Source: Bacillus sp. AFS055030
Lineage (GTDB): Bacteria > Bacillota > Bacilli > Bacillales > Bacillaceae_G
Assembly: GCF_002574545.1 (NCBI RefSeq)
Contig: NZ_NUGT01000077.1
Span: 45,242 to 88,774, forward strand
DNA length: 43,533 nucleotides
Direction of reading: 5' to 3'
Positions 16,627-25,749 of this stretch are shown piece by piece. A program made the position numbers and the translations under genes. Below the pieces are notes generated by a model. That model had not been told where the DNA came from and searched no databases. It saw only the letters and a program-made list of their open reading frames with translations. Within the stretch, counting starts at the first letter, position 1. Each line of letters begins with the position of its first letter.

Positions 16627-17244
16627 ATGGGAGGCGAATCAAAAGCAATAGTGGGATCTGTGATCGTTTCAATTGGAACAATTACTGCTGCAATTGGTTC
16701 CACACCATCCAACTACATAAAAAGTAGTGTTCGAGATGATTTATCTTTAATTGGAAATGTTTTGCAGGCTACAGGAAATGGTATCGATGCTGAAGCAGAA
16801 GGGACAGTACTTAGAGCAGTTGGAAAAGAAATAACAGCTAGTGGGAATATTACGGTTGTTTCAGGGCTGATTTTTGACAGTCGAAAAGAAGCATATTATA
16901 AATTATTCGTTGCAGGTAATTTGTTACAAGCTCTAGGATTAGGCGTTAATGTTGGGGAGGCGATTGAGCTTACTCCATTTCCTGGTCAATCAGAAAATAT
17001 TGTAGGAAGCATAACACAAATTATAGGAAATACTTTGCAGGCAATTGGATGGTCAGAGGCACTATTTGAAATTAGAGAAGAAGTAAATAAGCAAAAAAAT
17101 ATTGGCTATTATGAAGAATACCTTAATAAAAATAATGTACAGACCGAATCTGAAACATTAGTAGCAACAGGAAGTTGGATTCAAGCAATTGGTTCTGTTA
17201 TTTCAGTGATTGGTTCCATAAAAGAAGCTGCTGGGAGAGAGTAA
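16627..17244 (+). CDS. Repetitive Gly-rich hydrophobic protein (DUF6944-like)
   Basis: The protein has 205 residues from ATG 16627, with GGTGG six bases upstream; in-frame starts further up (16522) have no site. It is built from repeating units of about 35-45 residues around a G(N/S)xxQAxG core: GNVLQATGNGID, GNLLQALGLGVN, GNTLQAIGWSEA, GSWIQAIGSVIS. Intervening G-x-x-I-x-x-x-G segments (VGSVIVSIGTITAAIGS) suggest packed, possibly membrane-active helices. There is no signal peptide. I recall similar Bacillus proteins annotated as DUF6944 repetitive proteins; no function is known to me. It is a single gene between decayed DNA and the sigma factor gene. Confidence 0.65.
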   Translation: MGGESKAIVGSVIVSIGTITAAIGSTPSNYIKSSVRDDLSLIGNVLQATGNGIDAEAEGTVLRAVGKEITASGNITVVSGLIFDSRKEAYYKLFVAGNLLQALGLGVNVGEAIELTPFPGQSENIVGSITQIIGNTLQAIGWSEALFEIREEVNKQKNIGYYEEYLNKNNVQTESETLVATGSWIQAIGSVISVIGSIKEAAGRE

Positions 17245-17526
17245 GAGCAAAGAAATGTATCAATGTCTCCTTTTCTCTAAGAATCAAGCGTTTTAACAAA
17301 AATAAACATATATAAATAGAAGTGGAGATAGAAAATTCACGCTTTTTTGTGCTGTTCGTTATTTTCTTAAATGTGTTAAAATGCATTAAAATAGAAACTA
17401 AGGATAAATATAGAAGAATTTTTATTTAAATTACATAAATTAAATAAAAAACTTTTTGACCCCGTATCTTTTTATACTTCTTTTACGTTTATAGGGTAGA
17501 GAGTGTTATTAAAGGAGTGGAATTCA

Positions 17527-18243
17527 ATGTCTAGTAAGCTTAGGGTGCACAGTATAGAAAAGGAAAATCAGGAAGTAAAGTCTGATGAATTCTATTGGAA
17601 GGAGTACTATCCAAAACTGCAACGGTATTGTCGTTTTCTAGCTCAAAATGATTGGGATGGTGACGATATCGCTCAGGAAGCTTTTTTTAAAGCTGTAAAA
17701 TACTATAATAACGAAAAAATGAATTCAGCTTTATTAAATAAAATAGCTTACAATCATTGGATTGATACTTTGCGAAAAAGGAAAGAGGAACTGGTTATTT
17801 CTGATTTTGAACTTTCCCAATATGCTGCTAATAATCCACTTGATCATAAACTAAATACTGTAGAACTCTTACTGAAACATTTTACTCCGAAACAAGCGAT
17901 TATCTTTTTCTTAAAAGAAGCATTTCAATATAAATCGAAGGAAATTGCAGATATGCTAGGGACAACAGAAATAGCCATAAAATCTAGCCTACATCGAGCG
18001 AAAAGGCGTTTAGATAAAATGAACAAAGAAGAATCCCCTTCTGTTGAGTATTTTTGGAATGAGGAAGAACGTGAGAAACTTGAAGAAGTTTTTCATATCG
18101 CGTTAGAGGTTCAAGATCCTACAATACTAATTCAGGCACTCCCTTCCTTAGATCGTATTGTTGAAAGTCCTAAAATGTTATTTTGTAATTTCCAGTCAGC
18201 TCGAACTCAATCTCCTTCAAGCACTCTCTGTATGGCTGCATAG
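17527..18243 (+). CDS. Sigma-70 family RNA polymerase sigma factor (ECF-like)
   Basis: This 238-residue protein has region 2 (YYPKLQRYCRFLAQN, DDIAQEAFFKAVKYY) at about residues 25-70. Region 4 with its helix-turn-helix (FTPKQAIIFFLKEAFQYKSKEI, DMLGTTEIAIKSSLHRAKRRL) spans about 118-165. A C-terminal extension of about 70 residues (EESPSVEYFWNEEEREKLEE onward) is not part of the basic ECF core and could regulate activity. AAGGAGTGG sets ATG 17527; an in-frame TTG at 17503 lies upstream of the site. No anti-sigma gene is adjacent. The gene stops 30 bases before clpP, and the two probably form one operon. Confidence 0.85.
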   Translation: MSSKLRVHSIEKENQEVKSDEFYWKEYYPKLQRYCRFLAQNDWDGDDIAQEAFFKAVKYYNNEKMNSALLNKIAYNHWIDTLRKRKEELVISDFELSQYAANNPLDHKLNTVELLLKHFTPKQAIIFFLKEAFQYKSKEIADMLGTTEIAIKSSLHRAKRRLDKMNKEESPSVEYFWNEEEREKLEEVFHIALEVQDPTILIQALPSLDRIVESPKMLFCNFQSARTQSPSSTLCMAA

Positions 18244-18273
18244 CCAATTAACGCTTTTAAGGAGGATTTTTAA

Positions 18274-18858
18274 ATGACGACAGTTCCTTATGTAATTGAA
18301 CAATCCAATCGTGGTGAACGTTCATATGATATTTATTCCCGTTTGTTAAAAGATCGAATTATTATAATAGGTGATGAAATAAATGATCATGTAGCAAATA
18401 GTGTAGTTGCACAATTATTATTTTTAGCTGCAGATGCACCTGATAAAGAAATTTCACTTTATATCAATAGCCCTGGTGGGTCGACTTCAGCGGGATTTGC
18501 AATTTATGATACGATGCAATATATAAAGCCTGATGTTAGAACAATTTGTACTGGAATGGCAGCGTCCTTTGGTGCGATGCTTTTGCTGGCGGGAACAAAA
18601 GGTAAGCGGTTCGCACTTCCGAACAGCGAAATCATGATCCATCAACCATTAGGTGGAGCTAAAGGCCAAGCAACAGAAATTGAAATATCTGCTCGCCGAA
18701 TCTTAAAATTACGTGAGCATATAAATCAAATAATTGCTGAGCGAACAGGACAGCCAGTTGAAAAAGTAGCAAAGGATACAGATCGAGATTATTTTATGAG
18801 TGCAGAAGAAGCGAAAGAATATGGAATAATTGATGAGATTTTGTATCCAAATCATTAA
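18274..18858 (+). CDS. clpP: ATP-dependent Clp protease proteolytic subunit, second-type ClpP
   Basis: This is a 194-residue ClpP with catalytic Ser98 (GMAASFGAM), His123 (MIHQPLGGA) and Asp172 (DTDRDYF), positions identical to canonical ClpP. The oligomerisation and handle region ([17 protein letters not shown]) is intact. Features such as [25 protein letters not shown] in place of SMGAF, and [15 protein letters not shown] resemble the ClpP2 paralogue of the Bacillus cereus group more than the main B. subtilis ClpP. AAGGAGGA lies just before ATG 18274. Co-transcription with a sigma factor gene suggests a regulated, specialised ClpP rather than the housekeeping one. Confidence 0.92.
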   Translation: MTTVPYVIEQSNRGERSYDIYSRLLKDRIIIIGDEINDHVANSVVAQLLFLAADAPDKEISLYINSPGGSTSAGFAIYDTMQYIKPDVRTICTGMAASFGAMLLLAGTKGKRFALPNSEIMIHQPLGGAKGQATEIEISARRILKLREHINQIIAERTGQPVEKVAKDTDRDYFMSAEEAKEYGIIDEILYPNH

Positions 18859-18868
18859 CTTTATAATG

Positions 18869-18896
18869 AAAAGGTTAGCGGTGCTAACCTTTTTTT
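18869..18896 (+). terminator. Terminator of the sigma factor-clpP operon
   Basis: AAAAGGTTAGC (18869-18879) pairs with GCTAACCTTTT around a 3-base loop, followed by T residues, 10 bases after the clpP stop. Confidence 0.9.
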
Positions 18897-19011
18897 GCAT
18901 TGAGGGACCTAATTTCTTTTACTTCTGAAATTAGTTATTTAGAACGAATAAGCTAAGTTTCTATGAATAGCATTAATTAGTAAGTTAAAAAGTTGCTAGA
19001 GGGGGATAATA

Positions 19012-19503
19012 ATGACTTTCGAACAAAAAAGTATTGCAGGCTTTATGCACCGAGGAATTACAGAAGAGAATACTTACTTCTTTTTAAATGATGTTACCAC
19101 TATCTTAGTAAGTGGAGAAGATACAAACGGTGCTTTTTGCGTCTTGCACTGCAACGGTAAAAAGAATGGTGGACCTCCTCTTCATATACATGAATTAGAA
19201 GATGAAACGTTTTATGTATTAGAAGGAGAAATTACTTTTTATATTGGGGATCAGACAATATTAGCAAAGGCTGGAGATTATCTATTTGCTCCTCGAGGAA
19301 TTCCTCATACATTTAAAGTGAAATCAGAAGAAACTAGTTTCATAGTTACTGCTTATCCATCAGGTTTTGACCAATTTGTAAAAGAACTTTCTATTCCATT
19401 TGAGAAAGGGTTTAAAAAACTTGAAACTCCACCTTCTGCTGAAAAAATTCAGAAGTTGATAGAGGTGTCAAAAAAATATAAGATTTCTTACCCAAGTTTA
19501 TAA
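19012..19503 (+). CDS. Cupin domain protein
   Basis: This 163-residue single-domain cupin has motif 1, GPPLHIHELEDETFYVLEGE, with two His and a Glu as metal ligands (about residues 55-75), and motif 2, AGDYLFAPRGIPHTFKV (about 86-102), with the fourth ligand His. The overall layout resembles the quercetin 2,3-dioxygenase-like cupins (YxaG group), but the substrate cannot be read. AGAGGGGGAT precedes ATG 19012. It is a single gene after the clpP terminator; no terminator separates it clearly from the nucleotidyltransferase gene 80 bases on. Confidence 0.82.
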   Translation: MTFEQKSIAGFMHRGITEENTYFFLNDVTTILVSGEDTNGAFCVLHCNGKKNGGPPLHIHELEDETFYVLEGEITFYIGDQTILAKAGDYLFAPRGIPHTFKVKSEETSFIVTAYPSGFDQFVKELSIPFEKGFKKLETPPSAEKIQKLIEVSKKYKISYPSL

Positions 19504-19584
19504 ATTGAATGAAAGACTTTGTTCTCCCTGGAATCTAATGTATTCTTTCATTAAATGGTTATCTTAGGAAAAGAGGATACGAGT

Positions 19585-20304
19585 ATGAATGATTTAAATA
19601 AGCTAAATCCAATTGAAGCAGCAAAACATTTTATTGAAAAATACTTTCCAAAGTGTCAGGGAGCATTACTAGCAGGCAGCGTGGTACGCAAGGAGGCAAC
19701 AGAAACATCTGATCTTGATATTGTTATTTTCGATAAAAGCCTTATCTCTTCATATAGAGAGTCTTTAAAGGAATTTGGATGGGAAATAGAAGTTTTTGTA
19801 CATAATTTATCATCTTATAAACAATTTTTTAAAAGTGATTTTGAGAGGGCTAGACCCTCGCTTCCAAGGATGGTTTCTGAGGGAATCATCTTAAAGGACG
19901 CAGGAATAATTGAGGAAATTAAAAAAGAAGCAAATGATCTTTTAGATAAAGGTCCAGAAAAATGGTCAGAGGAAACAATTAAAATAAAGCGATATTTTAT
20001 GACGGATGCACTAAATGATTTTATAGGTTCCACTAGTAGAGCGGAAGAATTATTTATAGCAAATACACTGGCCGAACTAGTAAGTGAATTCGTTTTAAGA
20101 ACAAATGGTAAATGGATTGGTTCTTCAAAATGGACTGTACGTGCATTAAGACAATATAACGAAGAGTTTGCAAATATTCTTGTAGAGGCCTTTGATTTAT
20201 ATTATAAAACTGGTGAAAAGAGTTTAATCATCAAATTAGTTGATGAAGTTTTGCAACCGTATGGTGGGCAGTTGTTTGAAGGTTTTTCTTTAGGGAAAAT
20301 GTAG
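19585..20304 (+). CDS. Nucleotidyltransferase-domain protein
   Basis: The protein has 239 residues. The N-terminal Pol-beta-like nucleotidyltransferase core shows AGSVVRKEATETSDLDIVIF, where the G-S and D-x-D pattern binds nucleotide and metal. The C-terminal helical part (from about 115) resembles the four-helix partner domain seen in aminoglycoside nucleotidyltransferase-like proteins. The acceptor is unknown; tRNA, antibiotic or protein are all possible. The start at ATG 19585 has an AGAGGAT site; the in-frame ATG at 19555 is less likely. Close spacing after the cupin gene permits one transcript. Confidence 0.75.
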   Translation: MNDLNKLNPIEAAKHFIEKYFPKCQGALLAGSVVRKEATETSDLDIVIFDKSLISSYRESLKEFGWEIEVFVHNLSSYKQFFKSDFERARPSLPRMVSEGIILKDAGIIEEIKKEANDLLDKGPEKWSEETIKIKRYFMTDALNDFIGSTSRAEELFIANTLAELVSEFVLRTNGKWIGSSKWTVRALRQYNEEFANILVEAFDLYYKTGEKSLIIKLVDEVLQPYGGQLFEGFSLGKM

Positions 20305-20847
20305 AAGTTTAATTTAAATATAAGATTGTTAAGGAAAAGGGGTCATTTTTATGGCTCTTTTTTATTTTTGAAAGGAGTTTATTCTACATAATAAAAATTT
20401 TTAATATAGTAACGAAATGTTCAGTAAAATTAGGATTTTCCCCTTCCGATATGATAGGACATTTCTCCTGTTTTTTCGTCAAGGTTATAGAGTTTCAGAT
20501 AAAAAATAACTTTTTTTGTTGAATTCACCCAATTTTCAGTCTTATTTTTCTGATCAAAAAATAAAAAATCCGACAAAAAGATATGTTTTTTTCCATGATA
20601 TAACATATTTCTGTTTAAATTTGACATTTATTTGTGCGTATTTGATAAAAAAATTTGTTCATAAACAAAGTAGAATTCCCCCAATATACGCTCATATATG
20701 ACAGATGTACAATTTAACTGTATTTAATTAACAGCCACGAAAATCAGATAAATAGGAAAACATAAGTTTCTCATTATATTTAACTATTACTCTATAGATC
20801 CAAGGTGGATTTTAATAAATACAGAATAAAATTGTAGGAGTGTTGTT
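20305..20847. other. Non-coding spacer upstream of the subtilase gene
   Basis: This 543-base AT-rich stretch has no convincing gene; short ORFs on both strands at 20430-20701 lack ribosome binding sites. A possible promoter is TTGACA at 20622-20627 with GATAAA 17 bases on (20645-20650). That would leave a 5' leader of about 190 bases before the protease gene. No clear terminator was found for the preceding nucleotidyltransferase gene beyond a poorly paired hairpin near 20335-20370. Confidence 0.4.
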
Positions 20848-23800
20848 ATGAAAAACGGAAAATTTAAAGCGTTTAAAGTTATGTCTACCACTGCCTTAGT
20901 ATCATTACTTTTTACATCATTAGCTTTTGCGGACAATGATAACGTTACACCTCAAACTGGATCAACTGATGTAACTTTTGACGAAGGTACATCTTTATTT
21001 GCAAAGAATAAGCTAAATTTAACACAAGAAAACTCCTTGTATAAAGAAGACAACCGAGTTTCTATGAAAACATTTAAACCAGATGAAGAAGTTCATTTAA
21101 TCGTTCAAGTGGAACAACCAACTGATAGCGAACAAGCAACACCTAAGCATAAAAAAGCAATGTTTAAAGAAAAACAAGACAATGTAATTGGTGAAATCTC
21201 AAAACAAAAAAATTCAAAATCAAATGTGGATTTTAAGGTAAAACATCGTTATTTTGAAGGATTTAACGGTTTTAGTGTTGAAACACAATATAAAAATTTA
21301 AAAGATATCCAGTCGATCCCTGGAGTTACGCATGTTTCTATTGCTAGAACATTCCAAGAAAATATGGCAGCAAGTAAAGAATTAGTACAAGCTCAAAAAG
21401 TATGGGAGCAATATGGTTACAAAGGTGAAGGTTTATTAGTAGGTGTTGTAGATTCGGGTATTGATTGGTCTCATAAAGATATGAAACTATCAGATGCAGC
21501 TAAAGCGAAAGAAAAATGGACAAAGGATAAATTCGACCAGTTTGCAACAACAACAGATGTTAATGAAACTTGGTATTCAGATAAAGTACCATCTGGATAT
21601 GACTGGGCAGATAACGATACTGATGTTATTCCTGGAACAAAAGGTAGTCTACACGGGACACACGTTGCTGGAACAATTGGAGCAAATGGTGATGATGCAA
21701 CTGGCGGAGTAGCCGGTATTGCCCCAGGTGTTCAACTATTAGCAGAAAAGGTATTTTCTGATAATGGTGGCGGTGCTTATGAGGATGATATTATTGCAGG
21801 TATTGAGCATGCTGTTACTATGGGTGCAGATGTAATTAATATGAGCTTAGGTAGTGATGCAGGCTATGTAGACGAAAACTACGATCCGATTCAAAAAGCA
21901 ATCAGAAATGCGACAGAAAAAGGCACATTAGTTGTTGTGGCTGCTGGAAATTCAGCATTCAGTTCGCAAGCCTTGCTAACACCTGCAACAGTAAAACCAT
22001 TTGCGGAAAATCCTGATATTGGAACGGTTGGCTCACCTGGTGTAAGCCCATTTGCTTTATCAGTTGCTTCCTTTGAAAATGCTAAAATTCATATGAACGC
22101 AATTTCAGATGGAAGCTTAGCAGTTCCATTCAAAGACCATTCTCAATATGGACAAGCTTTCAATGTATCTAATAATCTATTACCAAATACAAACTATGAT
22201 TTGGTATATGTAAATGAAGGAAAAACGGCAGCTGATTATCCAAAAGGAAAAACAAATTATATTGCCGTAGTTAAACTTTTAAATTCATATAGTTCTGTTT
22301 CAAGTATTCAATTTACTGCAAAGTCAGCAGGAGCGAAGGCTATTATTATGATACCTCCTTCAAACTGGTCAGATTATAAAACTCTACCAGTTACTGGATC
22401 TGCAACACCGACTGCTTCAACTAGTAAATCAATCGGTCAAGCATTATTAGATAAAATGAGTAAAATGCCTAGTGGCCAATATTTAAGTATGCAAAATATC
22501 GGTGATTACTGGGTAGATAACCCTGATAAAGATACGATGTCTTATTTTTCATCAATGGGTACAACTCCTACATTAGATTTTAAACCTGAAATGTCGGCTC
22601 CAGGCGGAAATATTTATTCAACAATTCCAGGGAACAAATATCAAGTATTGAGTGGTACATCAATGGCTACACCGCACGTTGCAGGTGGTTCAACTTTAGT
22701 ATTACAGTCACTTTATGAAAAAGGACTACAACATTCAGAAGATACAGTTTTAAAAGCGAAAATTGCATTAATGAATACATCTAAAGTCATTATGGATCCA
22801 AGAATAAATAGTGAAGTTCCATATTCACCACGTATTCAAGGTTCTGGTTTAATGCAAATTCAAAATGCGATTAATACGCCAGTTATTGTAACAAATCGAA
22901 ACGCATCTTTAGAACAGGCTGGTTCGGTAGCACTAAAGGAAATCGGTCAAAATACAAGCTTTAAATTAAACGTAGAAGCTTTTGATGTACCTAAAGGTAA
23001 AAATAATAGCGCTGATATTGAATACAATGTATATGTTGATTTATTAAAAGATAAGACAGAAACAAAGCAATTTGATTTTGATCATGATGGACAATTAGAT
23101 TCAAAAGATTATTTAACTTTATCAAGTGAACAAATTAAGGGAGCAAAAGTCACTGTTAATGATAATATCGTAACAGATAAAAAAGGATCTACATTGAAAA
23201 TCAAACCAGGGCAAACAAAAATGTTAACGGTTAATGTATCTTTACCAGATTCATTAAAGAAAAATAGTTTTGTAGAAGGATATGTTCGTCTTGTACCAGT
23301 GGCAGAAGACCAAGATAAAGCTGTACCAATCACAGTTCCTTATATGGGCTTTTATGGAAAATGGGATGAGCCACGTAACATCGATGCGCCAGCTTGGGAA
23401 AAAGATTCTTTTGCAGGTCGTACAGCACTTTGGAATGATACTACAGAAGGAGGAGCACCATTAGGGTACAATGGAGCAGGCTTTGATTTAAACCATATTG
23501 CTTTCTCTTCAAACTATTTTGATAAGGGAATTTTTGGTGGAATGGGCGTTTTACGTAATTTAGAAAAAGCTGAGATCTCTATTGAAGATGCTTCTGGAAA
23601 GCAGCTTAGATATTTAGGTGACTACAGTGAATATACTGGAACTGGAGAAGCTTGGAAGTTTAGAAAGAACATAATGTTTAACGGCGACTATGGTTATTCT
23701 TTATATCAATGGGATATGAAAGACGAATCAGGAAAGTTTGTTCCTGATGGGACGTATTATTACGTAATTAAAACAACTTTAGCTTATTCAAATGCTAGAC

Positions 23801-24378
23801 CTCAAACTGTTAAAATGCCAATGATTGTAGATACAGTTTTACCAACAGTTTCCGACATCAAGGTAACTCCAAAAGATGGAAAATATGTCATTACATTTGA
23901 TGCGACAGATAATGCAACTGATTTTTATTTTACTGATATTTATGTAAATGGTAAATATTATTCACTACAGCCTGGTGTAAAAACTCTTACAGTTAATTCC
24001 GAACCAAAAGGTATGGTATTTAGAGCGGTTGATTATGCAGGAAACATTTCTTGGACTAAATGGGGAGATCAAAGCTATAATACACAAGGAATAGCAATGC
24101 AAACTTGGGGAGTTTCTCCAACTACAGGAATTAACGAGTCTAAACCAGCAAAAATTTCTGTTTTTGGTTATAATCGAGCAGACTGGACGATTAATGTGAA
24201 AGATGCTAATGGAAAACTTGTAGATTCAGCAACGTTTGAAAATGAACACACATTTAGAACGTCATGGGCACCTGAAAAAGATCTTCCAAATGGCACATAT
24301 TCGATTACAGTAGATGTTGTAACAAAAGACGGCTTTAAAGTAACAACAACGCCTAAAACGATAACAGTTACTCAATAA
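20848..24378 (+). CDS. Secreted S8 family serine peptidase (Vpr/lactocepin-like)
   Basis: This 1176-residue exported subtilase has a signal peptide (about 1-28, ending LAFA), an I9-type propeptide (about 80-170), and a catalytic domain with Asp202 (VVDSGIDWSHKDM), His269 (HGTHVAGTIG), oxyanion Asn368 (AAGNS) and Ser605 (SGTSMATPHVAG). A PA-type insert lies at about 430-555 between Asn and Ser. Downstream are a fibronectin-like region, an EF-hand loop at 743-754 (DFDHDGQLDSKD) and C-terminal Ig/FlgD-like domains (DANGKLVDS, DLPNGTYSITV). It has no LPXTG anchor, so it is released or loosely bound. It is longer than B. subtilis Vpr (806). AGGAG precedes ATG 20848. It probably degrades extracellular protein. 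Confidence 0.9.
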   Translation: MKNGKFKAFKVMSTTALVSLLFTSLAFADNDNVTPQTGSTDVTFDEGTSLFAKNKLNLTQENSLYKEDNRVSMKTFKPDEEVHLIVQVEQPTDSEQATPKHKKAMFKEKQDNVIGEISKQKNSKSNVDFKVKHRYFEGFNGFSVETQYKNLKDIQSIPGVTHVSIARTFQENMAASKELVQAQKVWEQYGYKGEGLLVGVVDSGIDWSHKDMKLSDAAKAKEKWTKDKFDQFATTTDVNETWYSDKVPSGYDWADNDTDVIPGTKGSLHGTHVAGTIGANGDDATGGVAGIAPGVQLLAEKVFSDNGGGAYEDDIIAGIEHAVTMGADVINMSLGSDAGYVDENYDPIQKAIRNATEKGTLVVVAAGNSAFSSQALLTPATVKPFAENPDIGTVGSPGVSPFALSVASFENAKIHMNAISDGSLAVPFKDHSQYGQAFNVSNNLLPNTNYDLVYVNEGKTAADYPKGKTNYIAVVKLLNSYSSVSSIQFTAKSAGAKAIIMIPPSNWSDYKTLPVTGSATPTASTSKSIGQALLDKMSKMPSGQYLSMQNIGDYWVDNPDKDTMSYFSSMGTTPTLDFKPEMSAPGGNIYSTIPGNKYQVLSGTSMATPHVAGGSTLVLQSLYEKGLQHSEDTVLKAKIALMNTSKVIMDPRINSEVPYSPRIQGSGLMQIQNAINTPVIVTNRNASLEQAGSVALKEIGQNTSFKLNVEAFDVPKGKNNSADIEYNVYVDLLKDKTETKQFDFDHDGQLDSKDYLTLSSEQIKGAKVTVNDNIVTDKKGSTLKIKPGQTKMLTVNVSLPDSLKKNSFVEGYVRLVPVAEDQDKAVPITVPYMGFYGKWDEPRNIDAPAWEKDSFAGRTALWNDTTEGGAPLGYNGAGFDLNHIAFSSNYFDKGIFGGMGVLRNLEKAEISIEDASGKQLRYLGDYSEYTGTGEAWKFRKNIMFNGDYGYSLYQWDMKDESGKFVPDGTYYYVIKTTLAYSNARPQTVKMPMIVDTVLPTVSDIKVTPKDGKYVITFDATDNATDFYFTDIYVNGKYYSLQPGVKTLTVNSEPKGMVFRAVDYAGNISWTKWGDQSYNTQGIAMQTWGVSPTTGINESKPAKISVFGYNRADWTINVKDANGKLVDSATFENEHTFRTSWAPEKDLPNGTYSITVDVVTKDGFKVTTTPKTITVTQ

Positions 24379-24403
24379 TACGATAGTTTTTAAGTTCACA
24401 TAT

Positions 24404-24435
24404 AAAAAGGTTCTAGTAGAAACTAGAGCCTTTTT
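24404..24435. terminator. Bidirectional terminator between the subtilase and germination permease genes
   Basis: AAAAAGG-TTCTAGT (24404-24417) pairs with ACTAGAG-CCTTTTT (24422-24435) around the loop AGAA. It lies between two convergent genes. Confidence 0.85.
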
Positions 24436-24462
24436 GTATTGGCATTTTTTGCTTCAGGAGTT

Positions 24463-25581
24463 TTATTCACTATAATTCAAGTCTTTATTGTTTTTTAGTT
24501 TCCCTTGGATTAGAACAATGAATAATAAACTAACCGGAATAATTATTTGAAGTGGAAAATGAAGCAAATAAGGTATTAAATGGGTCACTTCTAAATGATG
24601 CTCAAGAAAACTAGAAGCTACCCATAATGAACATAAAACAGTAATAATGCCAAGAGGGTAAACTAGCTGGTCACTTTTCTTTATATTAAATAAGTCTGCT
24701 GCCCCAGATACCGCACAATAAAAGTAAATTGTAATTTTTACAAAGGCATTACATACTGCAATGATAACAATGAAAGTGTCCAATCTTTGGATGAAATCCG
24801 CAATATTAATATAACTAACTGATGTTAGAAGTGGGTAGATTGTTCTTTCAATAACGGCTGGACCTAGTATGGCAATATTTAAAAATGCAAATAAGATTAG
24901 TATAAGTCCCGAAAATATAAAGGCTGGAATTCCTACTTTTATTGCTAATTCTTGTTTTTTTAAATGAGGCATAATCATTGTAAATGTCAAGATTTCACTA
25001 AAAGGTACTGTAAAGGAAATCGGAAAAGCTTTAAATACTGGTTTCCATCCATGTTCTAAAACAGGTCTTAAATTATCAATTTGTATTAATTTTGAAATGA
25101 TTTCAAATCCAATAAATATGAAGACAAGAATCATGATAATAATAAAGATAAACTCACATGAGCGGGCGAAAGTTTCTAGCCCTTTAGAAATTGCATACAT
25201 GATTAATAACATCATAATTAATCCAATTGAAATTAGAGAAGAAGCATTATATAGAGTGATTGTTAATAAATCCTCAAAATCACGTAAAGTGCTTGCAGTA
25301 ATATAAAGAAAATATAAAATGTAGATTAATGCAAATATTTTTCCAATATATTTCCCTAAAATAATTTGAATATATTTTGTTAAAGGAATATCAGGGAATA
25401 ATTCATATAACTTAATATAAACTACAAAGATTAAACAAGCAGCAAAAAGTCCTAGTAATAAACTAATCCATCCATCTTGTTTAGCTCTAGCATATATTTC
25501 AACAGGTGGTGAAGTACCGACCCCAAACATAAAAATCATACAAAAGAATTGAAAACCACTTATATTTAATTTACGATTCAT
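24463..25581 (-). CDS. Spore germination permease, GerAB/GerKB family
   Basis: This 372-residue membrane protein of the APC-superfamily endospore germination permeases has about ten hydrophobic segments. The N-terminus includes GVGTSPPVEIYARAKQDGWIS and a family-typical DFEDLLTITLYNAS loop follows helix 3. Such B subunits bind germinant (amino acid or nucleoside) in the spore inner membrane, with A and C subunits encoded alongside. Here no GerA or GerC gene is adjacent: the neighbours are the protease and an acetyltransferase. It is therefore an orphan B subunit that may assemble with subunits encoded elsewhere. AGAAGGAA precedes ATG 25581. Confidence 0.88.
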   Translation of the reverse strand: MNRKLNISGFQFFCMIFMFGVGTSPPVEIYARAKQDGWISLLLGLFAACLIFVVYIKLYELFPDIPLTKYIQIILGKYIGKIFALIYILYFLYITASTLRDFEDLLTITLYNASSLISIGLIMMLLIMYAISKGLETFARSCEFIFIIIMILVFIFIGFEIISKLIQIDNLRPVLEHGWKPVFKAFPISFTVPFSEILTFTMIMPHLKKQELAIKVGIPAFIFSGLILILFAFLNIAILGPAVIERTIYPLLTSVSYINIADFIQRLDTFIVIIAVCNAFVKITIYFYCAVSGAADLFNIKKSDQLVYPLGIITVLCSLWVASSFLEHHLEVTHLIPYLLHFPLQIIIPVSLLFIVLIQGKLKNNKDLNYSE

Positions 25582-25749
25582 TAAGATTCCTTCTTTTGAC
25601 TTCTTATTTTTCTTCTAGAACATTATTTTTTCCATAAAATTCTATTTTATTTAAGAGTTCATTAAGTAATTTTTTGTGACTAAAAAAGAGTTAGACAAAT
25701 TTAGTATAATAGTAACAGTCATTAAAAATAGGAATAAGGTGGTCATTAC

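Noticed and set aside
17440-17500. TTGACC followed by TATACT upstream of the sigma factor gene
   Set aside because: The spacer is only about 11 bases, so it does not form a standard promoter, and no clear ECF-type autoregulatory promoter was found.
20335-20370. Hairpin-like sequence considered as terminator of the nucleotidyltransferase gene
   Set aside because: The stem needs several mismatches and wobbles, so it is not reliable.
20430-20701. Overlapping short ORFs on both strands (65 residues minus, 61 residues plus) in the spacer before the subtilase
   Set aside because: Neither has a ribosome binding site, both are lysine/phenylalanine-rich as expected from AT-rich spacer, and no domain is seen.
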